A DNA stretch of 36,270 nt from JAFAGX01 sp035624085 (GTDB lineage Bacteria; Acidobacteriota; Terriglobia; Terriglobales; Acidobacteriaceae). Below, one piece after another: positions 16,930-26,024 of the stretch (positions are counted from its first letter, which is position 1; every line of letters starts with the position of its first letter). The notes beneath the pieces were generated by a model. It was given only the letters and a program-made list of their open reading frames with translations. It was not told the origin of the DNA and ran no database searches. The stretch spans positions 1 to 36,270 of the forward strand of contig DASPSE010000233.1 in NCBI GenBank assembly GCA_035624085.1. Reading direction: 5' to 3'. The position numbers and the translations under genes were made by a program.

Positions 16930-19900
16930 CTATTGCACGGTCAGCGTCACTGTTGCAGTTTGAGTTGTTGAGCCGCCTGTGGCCGTAACTGTGACCGTAT
17001 AGGCGCCGCTTGGCGTACCCGAAGATCCACCGCCGTTGCCACCGGTACTTGTACTGCTGCTGCTCCCTCCGCCGCACGCCACCAGGAATGCGAATCCCAG
17101 GACTACGAGCAACAAAAGTAATCCGCAAATTACCTTCTTGCGACGCAACGGACCCACATTGACCGTACCGAAGATCAGTGCCGGCAACAACAGCCACGCG
17201 GCATAGAAGATGCTCCGCCGCGGAACGTCCTGCGGACGCAGCAGCGCCGAGCTTGCTCCGGTAGTGGAAATCGTCAGGGTCGACGTCACACCTTTGCTGG
17301 TCGGTGTCACTGAACCGGGATTAAGCGCGCAGGTCGGAGGGCTGCTTGCCGAAGATGCCACCGAACATGTGAGGGTCACCGAGGAACTGAACCCAGCTCC
17401 GGCGGTAACTGTGATGGTCGAAGTGGCCGATTGTCCCGGCGTGACTGAAGACGACGAAAGGGCGCCGGCCGAGAGAGTGAAGTCTGATACGCCAGTCCCG
17501 GACAGAGTGACGGATTGCGGGCTCCCAGAGGCGTTGTCCGCGATGCTGATGCTGGCAGAGCGGGCGCCAGCCGCCGCAGGCGTGAAAGTCACCGCAATCG
17601 TGCAAGACCCGCCAGGCGCTACCGAGCTGCAATTGTTAGTCTGTTTGAAATCGCCGGCATTCGTGCCCGTGATGGTAACGCTGGAGACCGTCAAATTTGA
17701 ACCAAGGCCGTTATTGTCAACTTTCACGTTTTGCGAAGCGCTGGTGGTACCTAAGGCCTGGCTGGCGAAAGTGAGCCCATTGGTGGACAGAGTAGCGGTC
17801 GGTCCGGTTGCGACGAGGGCCGTGACTTTGCGGACCCTCCAAGCAAAGGAATCAGCAATGAAGAGATTGCCCGAGTTGTCTCCGCGCAATCCCTGCGGCT
17901 GCGCGAGTTCGGCATCGATTGCCAATCCACCGTCGCCGGAGAACCCAAACGTACTGTTTCCGGCAACCGTCTGGATGTTGCCGCTGGAACGGTTGACCTG
18001 ACGAACGACGGAATTTCCTCCATCCGCGATGAAAATATCTCCGGCACTGTCCACAAATAAGCCATCGGGACTAAGGAGATCGGCACTGGTAGCGACATGT
18101 CCGTCTCCGGAGTAGCCCGGAGCGCCAGTTCCGGCGATGGTTGCGATGTCTCCCGAGTTGATCGTTACCCCTGCGAGAGAAACTGAGCCACTCGCGTTGA
18201 GGTTGACGGCCCGGATGCGGTTGTCGCCATTGTCCACAATGTAAATTACGCCAGTGGCATCGACCGAAACCGAAGTCGGATTGGATAGCTGCGCCGCGCT
18301 GGCTGCGCCGCCGTCGCCGCAGGCAGCCGTGGAAGTAGAGCAGGCGGTATAGTTGCCCGCAATGGCTGCGATATTGCCCGGCGCGATGCTCACCTTTCCG
18401 ATGGTAATGGGCGAGGTCGTCGAGTTCTGAGTATTGACAAAACGAACGACGTTATCACCGCTATCGGCAATGTAGAGATTTCCGGACTTGTCGACGAAAA
18501 CGCCGGAGGGGACGTTGAGCAGCGCAAGCGTGGCCGCATGGCCATCGCCGCAATTGGGCGGAGAACAAGGCGCAAGAGCAGTGATCGTGCCCGCAGCGGT
18601 AGCGATATTGGTCGGTTGGACATCCAGTTCGTTGGCGGTGCCCTGAAACAATTTGAGCGTGGAGGAAGTTGTGTTGACAACCCGGATTGCATTGTCCTGG
18701 CTGTCCGCAATGTAGATGTTGCCGGAAGAATCAAACGACAAATCAGTCGGGATGAGTAGTTGAGCTGACGTTGCCGGAGTATTGTCGCCACAGGTTGGGG
18801 TTTGACAAGGCGATCCTGTGCCAACCGAGGTGGAGATGTTGCCTTGAGTATCCACCTCGCGAATCGCGTTGTTTCCTGAGTCTGCGATCAGAAGATCTCC
18901 GCTGGCATCGAAAGCCAACCCAGCCGGCTTCTGCAATTCGGCGTTGGTCGCCGCCCCACCATCGCCGTAATACGCGCGATTGAGACCTTCACCGGCGAAT
19001 GTGGATATGTTTGGGCTTTGCACCTCGCGGATTGCGCTGTTTCTTTGATCAGCGATAAAGGCTTCGGTGGAAGTGGCGAACACGGCTACGGGGAAATTAA
19101 GTGTAGCGGCGGTAGCTGTGCTGCCGTCCCCTGAGAAGCCCAGCTTATACGAGCCGGCAATCAGAATGATGGTTCCACCCGTCGATACCTGCCGGACGAC
19201 AAAGTCCGCACTGTCAGCAATCCACAGATTTCCGCTGCCATCGACGAAAACGCCACTCGGAGAGTTGAGCTTGGCTGCGGTGGCTGCTGAAGTGTCGCCA
19301 CATGATGTCGCCAAGCCGGCCGGTGTGCACGGACTGAGAACCGTCCCAGCAACCGTCTGAATAACAAGGCTGGCAATGGATACCCCGAAAAAAGAAACTG
19401 TCCCCGCCGTTTCGTTGACCACGCGAACTGCTGAATCTGCAGTATCGGCAATGTAGAGATTTCCGCTGGAGTCCACGTAAAGCCCGCCCGGAGAATTGAG
19501 CGTAGCGCTGATGGCTGAGCTGCCATCGCCGCAGGGCGCAGTAGTGCACGCCTTGTAGGTTCCGGCTACAACCGCGATTGTGCCGTGAGCAAGTGATATC
19601 TGCCGAATGGCGTGATCGCCAGTATCGGCAATATAAATGTCACCGGTGGAGCTATCGGTAACAACCGCGCCGGGAAGATTGAACTGGGCTTGGCTCGCCG
19701 CTCCGCCATCCCCGCATTGCGGAGGCGTGCCCGAGGGGGAACAGCGCGCACCTAGACCGGCAATCGTCGCGATGTCCCCAGGCGGGATGGTAATTGCGTT
19801 TACCGTGCCAGCGAACAGAGTTACTGCGGTAGATTGAATGTTTACGGCCCGGATCCGATTGTTGCCGGAATCTGCAATATAAAGGAGGCCGGTCTTGGAA

Positions 19901-20244
19901 TCGAACCCGATGCCTTCCGGCCGGCTCAGAGACGCCGCCACGGCGGGGCCCAAATCCCCGGAGAAATTGTTTACCGAGTTGCCGGCAAGAACACTCAGGT
20001 TCGAACTGGCATCGACCTTAAACACCCGGTTTGAGAGACTGTCCGAAAAATACGTATTGCCGCTCGTATCCTGCGTTACGCCCGAGGGAAACCCAATCGG
20101 CACCTTGGTAGCTGAGAAGACACTGGGCGGTCCTGGCGGGCCTCCCCCGGCCACTGTGCTGATGTCTTGCGCCGCAGTCGTGCTCGCGAGCACTGCGATT
20201 AAGAGAATCCTAAGCGCCGCAGGTACATACCTAATTCCACACAT
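16930..20244 (-). CDS. Exported NHL-repeat beta-propeller protein with Hydin-like and split Ig-like domains
   Basis: A 1104-residue protein with an N-terminal signal peptide (about residues 8-25). I count 12 NHL repeats with the pattern PxGVFVDSSGNLYIADSGNNxIRxV, enough for two six-bladed propellers. A choice-of-anchor D domain (ASPM/SPD-2/Hydin type: TFASQALGTT, SCTIAVTFTP) follows, then a bacterial Ig-like domain. That last domain is interrupted: after STLTISTTG come two transmembrane helices (about 1011-1029 and 1038-1056) with a basic turn, a lipobox-like LVAC at 1054-1057, a Gly/Ser linker, and then the final two strands (GAYTVTVTATGG to the end). Related domains elsewhere in this window lack the insertion. 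The protein is probably membrane-tethered with propellers outside. Ligand unknown. Confidence 0.85.
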   Translation of the reverse strand: MCGIRYVPAALRILLIAVLASTTAAQDISTVAGGGPPGPPSVFSATKVPIGFPSGVTQDTSGNTYFSDSLSNRVFKVDASSNLSVLAGNSVNNFSGDLGPAVAASLSRPEGIGFDSKTGLLYIADSGNNRIRAVNIQSTAVTLFAGTVNAITIPPGDIATIAGLGARCSPSGTPPQCGDGGAASQAQFNLPGAVVTDSSTGDIYIADTGDHAIRQISLAHGTIAVVAGTYKACTTAPCGDGSSAISATLNSPGGLYVDSSGNLYIADTADSAVRVVNETAGTVSFFGVSIASLVIQTVAGTVLSPCTPAGLATSCGDTSAATAAKLNSPSGVFVDGSGNLWIADSADFVVRQVSTGGTIILIAGSYKLGFSGDGSTATAATLNFPVAVFATSTEAFIADQRNSAIREVQSPNISTFAGEGLNRAYYGDGGAATNAELQKPAGLAFDASGDLLIADSGNNAIREVDTQGNISTSVGTGSPCQTPTCGDNTPATSAQLLIPTDLSFDSSGNIYIADSQDNAIRVVNTTSSTLKLFQGTANELDVQPTNIATAAGTITALAPCSPPNCGDGHAATLALLNVPSGVFVDKSGNLYIADSGDNVVRFVNTQNSTTSPITIGKVSIAPGNIAAIAGNYTACSTSTAACGDGGAASAAQLSNPTSVSVDATGVIYIVDNGDNRIRAVNLNASGSVSLAGVTINSGDIATIAGTGAPGYSGDGHVATSADLLSPDGLFVDSAGDIFIADGGNSVVRQVNRSSGNIQTVAGNSTFGFSGDGGLAIDAELAQPQGLRGDNSGNLFIADSFAWRVRKVTALVATGPTATLSTNGLTFASQALGTTSASQNVKVDNNGLGSNLTVSSVTITGTNAGDFKQTNNCSSVAPGGSCTIAVTFTPAAAGARSASISIADNASGSPQSVTLSGTGVSDFTLSAGALSSSSVTPGQSATSTITVTAGAGFSSSVTLTCSVASSASSPPTCALNPGSVTPTSKGVTSTLTISTTGASSALLRPQDVPRRSIFYAAWLLLPALIFGTVNVGPLRRKKVICGLLLLLVVLGFAFLVACGGGSSSSTSTGGNGGGSSGTPSGAYTVTVTATGGSTTQTATVTLTVQ

Positions 20245-20734
20245 GCTGATTCAACCCCTCCCGTGAATATATTCGATCGCAAGAACAGCCCACCGCGAAG
20301 ACCACCTAGAATGACCTTGAATTTCAAACTCCTTGGACTCGTGTACTGATAGGAATACACAATAGCCGCCCGCGAACATGCGCACCAATCTGATGTCCTG
20401 TCTGGGCACGTTCAGAACTACCTAAAACATTCGCAGTAGAGCAGGGGAGCCAGTAACTGCTTCGAGGAACAACAGCTAGGCACTTCTTGTAGCACCCGTT
20501 CCTAAAATTGTCAAAAGAAAAACGGGGTTGAGGTGGATACCGCTGACCGGGCCTGAGCGGCGCTATGCGCAAACCCTGGGTCTTCGGTAAAGATGTTTGC
20601 ACAAGGGTTATTGCAGGCACTCTTCGCTCTCTCGCAACTGATTGTCTCTAAATGGTTTAGCGTAAGCGAAACTAAGTTTACAATTTCGGGTTCAAATTTG
20701 TGAGCAGCAAAACCTCCTCAAGGAGTTAAAAAGC
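20245..20734. promoter_or_regulatory. 490-bp divergent intergenic region
   Basis: Promoters for the NHL gene (minus) and the small exported protein (plus) should lie here. A GGGAGGGG ribosome site sits ahead of the NHL ATG. Near 20655-20675 an imperfect inverted repeat GTTTAGC GTAA GCGAAAC precedes AT-rich sequence that could contain the plus-strand promoter. Open frames in this gap look non-coding. Confidence 0.35.
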
Positions 20735-21157
20735 ATGATGAACCGCAACACCAACTTGTTACTCGTCCTAGTGCTCGGAGCGAGCACCTTCGTGGCTACT
20801 TCCGCTGTCGCGCAAACCGCAACCCAGCCAGCACCGGCTGCGCCTAACGCGCCTGCACCGGCAAAGCCTTCAGAACCTGTCGGTCCTGGGGTCAAGGATG
20901 CTGGACATCCGGCGGTCAATGAGGTGAACCAGCGCGAGATGAATCAGTCCAAGCGCATTTACCAGGAATACAAGAGCGGGCAGATCAGCGGCAAGCAAGC
21001 CCATCAGCTTTACAAGAACGATCAGCGGGTCATGAATCAAGAGGGCAAAGACATGGCCGCGAACGGTGGTCACCTGACGAAGCAGGAATCGCGCCAGCTC
21101 AACCACGAACTCAACCAAAACAGCAAAAAGATCAACAAAGCGAAGAACGGACAATAA
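20735..21157 (+). CDS. Small exported Asn/Gln/Lys-rich protein of unknown function
   Basis: A 140-residue protein with AAGGAG upstream and a signal peptide ending near AVAQ at about residue 27. An Ala/Pro linker (residues 28-50) leads to a charged helical domain with VNQREMNQSKRI, LYKNDQRVMNQEG, MAANGGHLTKQE and RQLNHELNQNSKKI. I recall similar small periplasmic proteins in soil Proteobacteria and Acidobacteria, often annotated hypothetical, with the same NQxxxNQ, GGHLT and QLN pattern. Their role is unknown; a stress-related periplasmic or envelope-associated part is a guess. It stands alone with its own strong terminator and so is probably expressed as a monocistronic unit. Confidence 0.8.
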   Translation: MMNRNTNLLLVLVLGASTFVATSAVAQTATQPAPAAPNAPAPAKPSEPVGPGVKDAGHPAVNEVNQREMNQSKRIYQEYKSGQISGKQAHQLYKNDQRVMNQEGKDMAANGGHLTKQESRQLNHELNQNSKKINKAKNGQ

Positions 21158-21188
21158 CGGCAAGGCATCCAAGTTTTTGGTAACGCAT

Positions 21189-21221
21189 GAAGCCGCGTCT
21201 TTGGCGCGGCTTCTTTTTTTT
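21189..21221 (+). terminator. Strong intrinsic terminator
   Basis: GAAGCCGCG, a 7-nt loop, then CGCGGCTTC form a perfect 9-bp stem directly followed by eight T residues. It lies 31 nt after the small exported protein gene. Confidence 0.93.
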
Positions 21222-21340
21222 GAACCTATCGTCGATCGTGTAGCTTGTGATCAGTCGACCCTCACATTCCGTAATTTCCCCAACGAAACAGCCCAGAGTC
21301 TGGAGGGTGTTGCCGCCCGCTTTTTCTGAAAGATCGCGGC

Positions 21341-21811
21341 ATGGCACACTGGCTCTCATGCGATAATTCCATGCTTTCTCGTATGCTTTCAAAGAAACTT
21401 TTTTGGCTTGCATCGCGAACCGGCCTCGCAGTTTACTCCCGCTTCCCCGTGTTCGGGCCGTTGAAGGCGGCAGTGGGAGTAATGCGGCGCGAGGACACCT
21501 TACTTGTGATTGAACGCAACGATGGACGCGGACTCTCGTTTCCTGGCGGACTCCAATTGCCTTGGGAGAAACCAGAGCAGGCGTTGGTTCGTGAAGCCCG
21601 CGAAGAGACAGGCCTGGAGGTCACAAATCTGGTTTTCAAGTTGCGCTACTATTCGTCCGTCGAAGTGCCGGTAAATCTTACGGTGTTCGAGATGGAAGCT
21701 GAGGGCCAACTGCGATCGTCCTGGGAAGGTATGCCGTGCTGGTTACCACTCTCTGAAGTTCGGCAGCGGCTCATAGCCAGCCAACGCCCGGTGTTGGAAT
21801 CTCTGAAGTGA
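21341..21811 (+). CDS. Nudix hydrolase
   Basis: A 156-residue protein with an intact Nudix box: Gly70, GLQLPWE ending in Glu76, then REAREETGL at residues 84-92, matching GX5EX7REUXEEXGU. Nudix enzymes cleave nucleoside diphosphates linked to another moiety, such as oxidised dNTPs, ADP-sugars, ApnA and NADH. The N-terminal 40 residues contain an amphipathic FWLASRTGLAVYSRF stretch that is unusual but short. The start is uncertain: ATG 21341 has only a weak GAAAG, and a second ATG at 21371 is similar. It follows a terminator and so has its own promoter. The specificity cannot be read from the sequence. Confidence 0.88.
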   Translation: MAHWLSCDNSMLSRMLSKKLFWLASRTGLAVYSRFPVFGPLKAAVGVMRREDTLLVIERNDGRGLSFPGGLQLPWEKPEQALVREAREETGLEVTNLVFKLRYYSSVEVPVNLTVFEMEAEGQLRSSWEGMPCWLPLSEVRQRLIASQRPVLESLK

Positions 21812-21947
21812 GCCGCGAATCGATCGGATAAAAGACCTAGCCGTACCGAAAAATCAATGTGCGAAACAACGGCGACGGCTTGCACCTAAGTATCGACCTA
21901 GATTCGAGCTCATGTGCTTGGCTCGCTGACCAGAGCACAAAGGGATC

Positions 21948-23021
21948 TTACTTCATGACTCCGCGCTGCGCGATGCCGATGTTGTCGCGCGTGGTGTTTT
22001 TCACCAGATACATCATTTCATCGGCCTGGCGGATGACGTCGTGCGGCGTCTTGGCATCGTGCGGATAGGTGGCCACGCCAATGGAGGCGCGGATGTTCAG
22101 ATTGAGTCCTTCCTCGCGGCAGAAAAGACCGGTGCGCAGGCTGTCGCGCAAGCGCTTGGCCACCACCAAAGCGGAGTCTTTCCCAGTCTGCGGCAACAAC
22201 ACCACAAATTCGTCGCCCCCATAGCGGAAAGCGTAATCGATCAGCCGAAGCTGCGCCTTGACCAAATAGCCCACTTCCGCCAGCAGCTTGCTTCCGATGA
22301 GGTGTCCATGCGTATCATTCACATTCTTGAAACGATCGAGATCGATGAACAGCACGGTGAACTCATATCCAAAGCGCGCCGAGCGATACACCTCGGTTTC
22401 CAGCGTCTTATATAAATGCCGCGCATTGAACAGCCCGGTGCAATCGTCGGTGATGGTGAGTTCCTGAATCTTCTCGACCGCGCGCGCGTTTTCAATCGCA
22501 ATCGCCGCGTAATCGCACAAAGACTGGAGGAAATAAATTTCCTGTTCGGTGAAGTGCCGCATGTCCACATTCACCAATTGAATGACTCCCAAAACGCGCA
22601 GCCGTGAACGAACCGGAAAGCAGATAATCGATCGGGTCTCCCAGCGGGTCATCTCATCGATGCGCTTGGCGAATCGTGGATCGGTATAAACATCGGGAAC
22701 AATCAGGCGCTCGCCGTGTTTGGCCACGTAGCCGGCAATGCCTTCTCCCACCTTCAGTCGCACGTTCTTGAGCGCTTCGGCAGCGTTCCCCACGGCGATG
22801 GCAAAGTAAAGATCCTGCCGCGCCTCATCTACCATGAGCAGCGACCAGGTATCCGGGCGGAAATATTCCGCCATCTTCTCCATGATGGTTTGCAGGATGG
22901 AATCCAGATCCAAGGAGGACGTGAGGGCCTTGGCCACGTCGTGGAAAATGGCCAATTCCTGGCTCTGACGATTGTGGTCGGCCTCAACGACCTTGGTCAT
23001 GGGCATCAACTCCATGGTCAC
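21948..23021 (-). CDS. GAF-GGDEF diguanylate cyclase
   Basis: A 357-residue soluble protein that would make cyclic di-GMP from two GTP. A GAF sensor domain spans about residues 25-180 (DLDSILQTIMEKM, VGEGIAGYVAKHGE). A short linker leads to the GGDEF domain from about 190, with LFIDLDRFKNVND and an intact GGDEF at 268-272. An allosteric I-site RLID lies at 259-262, exactly five residues ahead, so product inhibition is expected. No EAL domain is present. Start is GTG at 23021, supported by AGGA about 9 nt upstream; ATG at 23015 is the alternative. Its proximity to Tad pilin genes is suggestive for surface behaviour but is not evidence of a link. Confidence 0.93.
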   Translation of the reverse strand: MTMELMPMTKVVEADHNRQSQELAIFHDVAKALTSSLDLDSILQTIMEKMAEYFRPDTWSLLMVDEARQDLYFAIAVGNAAEALKNVRLKVGEGIAGYVAKHGERLIVPDVYTDPRFAKRIDEMTRWETRSIICFPVRSRLRVLGVIQLVNVDMRHFTEQEIYFLQSLCDYAAIAIENARAVEKIQELTITDDCTGLFNARHLYKTLETEVYRSARFGYEFTVLFIDLDRFKNVNDTHGHLIGSKLLAEVGYLVKAQLRLIDYAFRYGGDEFVVLLPQTGKDSALVVAKRLRDSLRTGLFCREEGLNLNIRASIGVATYPHDAKTPHDVIRQADEMMYLVKNTTRDNIGIAQRGVMK

Positions 23022-23653
23022 AAGTGGGAATCCTAAAAATTATATGCGGGGCTGGGAATCCTGGCTAAGGAACCTTGGTAACCACTTGGTATCCTTATCT
23101 CCTGTATCTATATGTGCCTGAGGATGATGGCCGTCCGAATTTGCCAGGTGTCTGGGGGGGTGCTGAGAGCGTTAGTCGAAAGGCTGCAGTGTCCGTTCGC
23201 GCCCTTACCACAGATTGAATGTGCCCACGATTTATGCCGCGCAAGGAGAAATGTGATGTACAGAAAATTACCAAAGGTGAAATTTCTTGCACATCGCGAT
23301 GTCTTAGCTGTCCCCCGCAGCCGCTCCTGTGAGCCCTCGCGTTGCGAATCGCGCAAACGCTCTCTACGCATCAGAGAGATTTGTAATTTTTTCGTTAACT
23401 CGCTTGACTAGCACAAGACAGTTTGATAGAAAGGCCGCGCCATTAGTGGGGCTTTGGCGCGCGTCGACCGGGGAAGGGAGGCCACGGTTGCCGGTGAAAG
23501 GCGTCTCGGCTGTTTGTCACAAACGGTAACTCTCTCAATCGTGCATCAGTAGGCGGACCAGCTAACATCGTCGCGAACAGGCGGCACGGATGTATGGGGT
23601 AATGCTCGCTTGTTCACTGTGATTCTCAAAGCCGGAGAAGAAGAGGAGAAGTC
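23022..23653. other. 632-bp divergent intergenic region
   Basis: This is the longest gene-free stretch in the window, between the diguanylate cyclase and the S53 peptidase genes. A frame of 99 codons at 23112-23411 has no ribosome site and an Arg/Cys-rich composition typical of non-coding sequence. I see no RNA gene or clear repeat. Both promoters should be here, and the size leaves room for upstream regulatory sites of the peptidase. Confidence 0.4.
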
Positions 23654-25927
23654 ATGATTCGGGCATTAATTGTGTCCTTGTGGAAAATCGTTGCGCTGAT
23701 GTTGTTCGCGGTCATGGTTTGCTATGCGCAGTCCCCTGGCCTGTTAACACGTCATGTTCGTGAAGTGACAATGAATGGGCAGGCGCGGTCCGTGGGACGT
23801 CTCCCCGGAACGCAGTCTATGCGCCTTGTCTTAGCTCTGCCGCTGCGCAACCAGGCAGAGTTGGATAAGTTTTTGCAGGAACTCTACGATCCTTCCAGCC
23901 CCTCCTATCGTCACTTCCTCACGGTGAAAGAGTTCACCACGAGGTTTGGTCCCACCCAGGAGGACTATGACGCCGTGATTCGCTTCGCCGAAACCAGCGG
24001 TCTGAAGATAGTTGGCACCTCCCGCAATCGCCTGAATGTGGATGTTACAGGGTCAGTGGCGACCATTGAGCAAACCCTGCACGTGACCCTGGGCCTCTAC
24101 CAGCACCCGACCGAGAATCGCACCTTCTACGCTCCCGATCGCGAACCCACACCAGATCTGTCGGTTCAGCTCTGGCACATCGCGGGCCTGGACAATTACT
24201 CGATCCCGCGTCCCGCGCTCCGGCGCAGAGACCCGGACGATGTGCGAGCGCGGCCGAATGCAACCATCGGCTCCGGTCCCGATGCTTCATTTCTTGGCAG
24301 CGACATGAGAGCGGCGTACTACGAAGGAACCACTCTTACCGGCGCCGGCCAGTCGCTCGGCCTGCTCGAATTCCTGGGTACTGATTTAGCCGACCTGGAC
24401 ACGTACTACGCGAACGTGGGGCAAACGAACAATGTCCCGATCACTCTTTTGTCCACCGACGGTACCAGCACGAGCTGCTTCGCGTCCGATGGTTGCGATG
24501 ACACCGAACAGACCATTGACATGACTCAGGCGCTCGGCATGGCCCCGGGTCTGTCCAGCCTGGTGATGTACGTCGGATCGACCGATCCGGCCATCCTTAA
24601 TGCCATGGCAACGGCCAGTCCGCCGAACGCGCAATTGAGCGCTTCGTGGCTCTGGTGTCCGGCGGACCCTAGCACGGACGATCCGTACTTCCAGGAATTC
24701 GCCGCGCAGGGTCAGAATTACTTTAACGCGTCCGGCGACGATTCTAGTTGGAAGCCTTGCTCAACCTACCCGGCTTTCCCGACGGAGGATACGTACGTTA
24801 CCTCCGTAGGCGGGACGGACTTGGAGACCAGCAGCGCGGGCGGACCCTGGGCTTCGGAAACTGCCTGGACTGACAGCGGCGGAGGCATTTCGCCGGACAA
24901 GTTTGCGATTCCTTTCTGGCAAACCACGACCGCCAGCGGCTGCTCCGACTGTTCCGATGCTTATCGCAATGGCCCGGACGTTTCGGCCAACGCAAACTTC
25001 ACGTTTTACGTGTGCGCCGACCAAACTACCTGTACTGCCAACCTCTACGGCGGAACCAGTTTTGCCACCCCCATGTGGGCCGGCTACCTGGCTCTGGTCA
25101 ATCAGCAGGCAGTGGCGAACGGACAGCCTACGTTGGGCTTCATCAATCCGGCGCTATACACGATTGGTTTGAGCTCGAGCTATGACTCTGATTTTCACGA
25201 CATCACCAGTGGCAGCAATGGCTATCCGGCAACCGTTGGCTACGATCTTGTGACCGGCTGGGGCAGTCCGAACGGCAGCGCTTTGATTAGCGCCCTGCTC
25301 AACACAATTACCATTCCTGGTTTCGGCCTTACAGCCTCGACCCCTTCGCTCTCAGTAATGCAGGGCAACTCGGGAACCACCGTAATTACCAGCACGGTGA
25401 TCAATGGCTTTGACTCGGTCATTTCATTGTCTGCGACTGGGCAGCCAGCAGGCGTGACTGTAAGCTTCAACCCAACTTCAATCACCGGCGCTGGAACCTC
25501 CACCATGACGATTGCGGTGGGCTCTTCTGTAGCCAATGGCAAGTACATTATCAAGGTCGAGGGAACTTCCGGCAGCACCACCGAAATTGTTGCGGTCACC
25601 CTGATCGTGACCACGCCGCCTCCCAACTTCACTGTCAGCGCATCGCCGACTACGATTAACGTTGCCACGGGCAGCTCCGGCACCACCACGATCACCACGG
25701 CGGTTTCCGGCGGCTTTAATTCTCCGATTTCTTTGTCGGCGACTGGCTATCCAGGGGGCGTGACCATAAGCTTCAACCCGCGCCGTCTGCCGAAGCCAGG
25801 CTCAGGGACATCGATCATGACCATCACGGTGGGGAGTTCGGTCAAGCTTGGAGATCACACCATCACCATTAACGCAACAGGAGGAGGCATAACCCATACA
25901 ATTCAGGTAACTCTGGATGTCAATTGA
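23654..25927 (+). CDS. Secreted pro-kumamolisin-type serine-carboxyl peptidase (S53) with two Ig-like repeats
   Basis: A 757-residue protein with GAGGAG ahead of the ATG and a signal peptide to about residue 26. An activation propeptide (Pro-kuma_activ type; PSSPSYRHFLTVKEF, about residues 35-190) precedes the S53 catalytic domain. Visible catalytic residues are Glu285 and Asp289 (TEQTID, the family ExxxD), an oxyanion Asp in NASGDD, and the nucleophile Ser469 in GGTSFATPMWAG. Calcium-site sequence near GYDLVTGWGSP closes the domain. Two Ig-like repeats of about 95 residues follow (GFGLTAS and NFTVSAS starts). S53 enzymes are acid-active endopeptidases that mature by self-cleavage, fitting an acid soil bacterium that digests protein outside the cell. 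Confidence 0.92.
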   Translation: MIRALIVSLWKIVALMLFAVMVCYAQSPGLLTRHVREVTMNGQARSVGRLPGTQSMRLVLALPLRNQAELDKFLQELYDPSSPSYRHFLTVKEFTTRFGPTQEDYDAVIRFAETSGLKIVGTSRNRLNVDVTGSVATIEQTLHVTLGLYQHPTENRTFYAPDREPTPDLSVQLWHIAGLDNYSIPRPALRRRDPDDVRARPNATIGSGPDASFLGSDMRAAYYEGTTLTGAGQSLGLLEFLGTDLADLDTYYANVGQTNNVPITLLSTDGTSTSCFASDGCDDTEQTIDMTQALGMAPGLSSLVMYVGSTDPAILNAMATASPPNAQLSASWLWCPADPSTDDPYFQEFAAQGQNYFNASGDDSSWKPCSTYPAFPTEDTYVTSVGGTDLETSSAGGPWASETAWTDSGGGISPDKFAIPFWQTTTASGCSDCSDAYRNGPDVSANANFTFYVCADQTTCTANLYGGTSFATPMWAGYLALVNQQAVANGQPTLGFINPALYTIGLSSSYDSDFHDITSGSNGYPATVGYDLVTGWGSPNGSALISALLNTITIPGFGLTASTPSLSVMQGNSGTTVITSTVINGFDSVISLSATGQPAGVTVSFNPTSITGAGTSTMTIAVGSSVANGKYIIKVEGTSGSTTEIVAVTLIVTTPPPNFTVSASPTTINVATGSSGTTTITTAVSGGFNSPISLSATGYPGGVTISFNPRRLPKPGSGTSIMTITVGSSVKLGDHTITINATGGGITHTIQVTLDVN

Positions 25928-26024
25928 CCGTAGTGAGTGGAATCTTTCGTGTACGGTACGTGCAAGGGGCCGACGGCCCAGATGACTGTAGGTAGCAAAC
26001 CTAAAAAGGGAGGAGCAAAATAGC

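Noticed and set aside
17210..18001. 263-codon open frame antisense to the NHL gene
   Set aside because: It mirrors the NHL coding sequence. Its length comes from GC-rich codon bias on the other strand, and it has no ribosome site or protein-like motif.
23112..23411. 99-codon frame in the large intergenic region
   Set aside because: No ribosome site, Arg- and Cys-rich sequence and no recognisable motif.
25240..25698. 152-codon antisense frame in the S53 peptidase Ig-like repeats
   Set aside because: A Val/Pro/Thr-rich complement of the Thr/Gly/Ser-rich repeats; no independent support.
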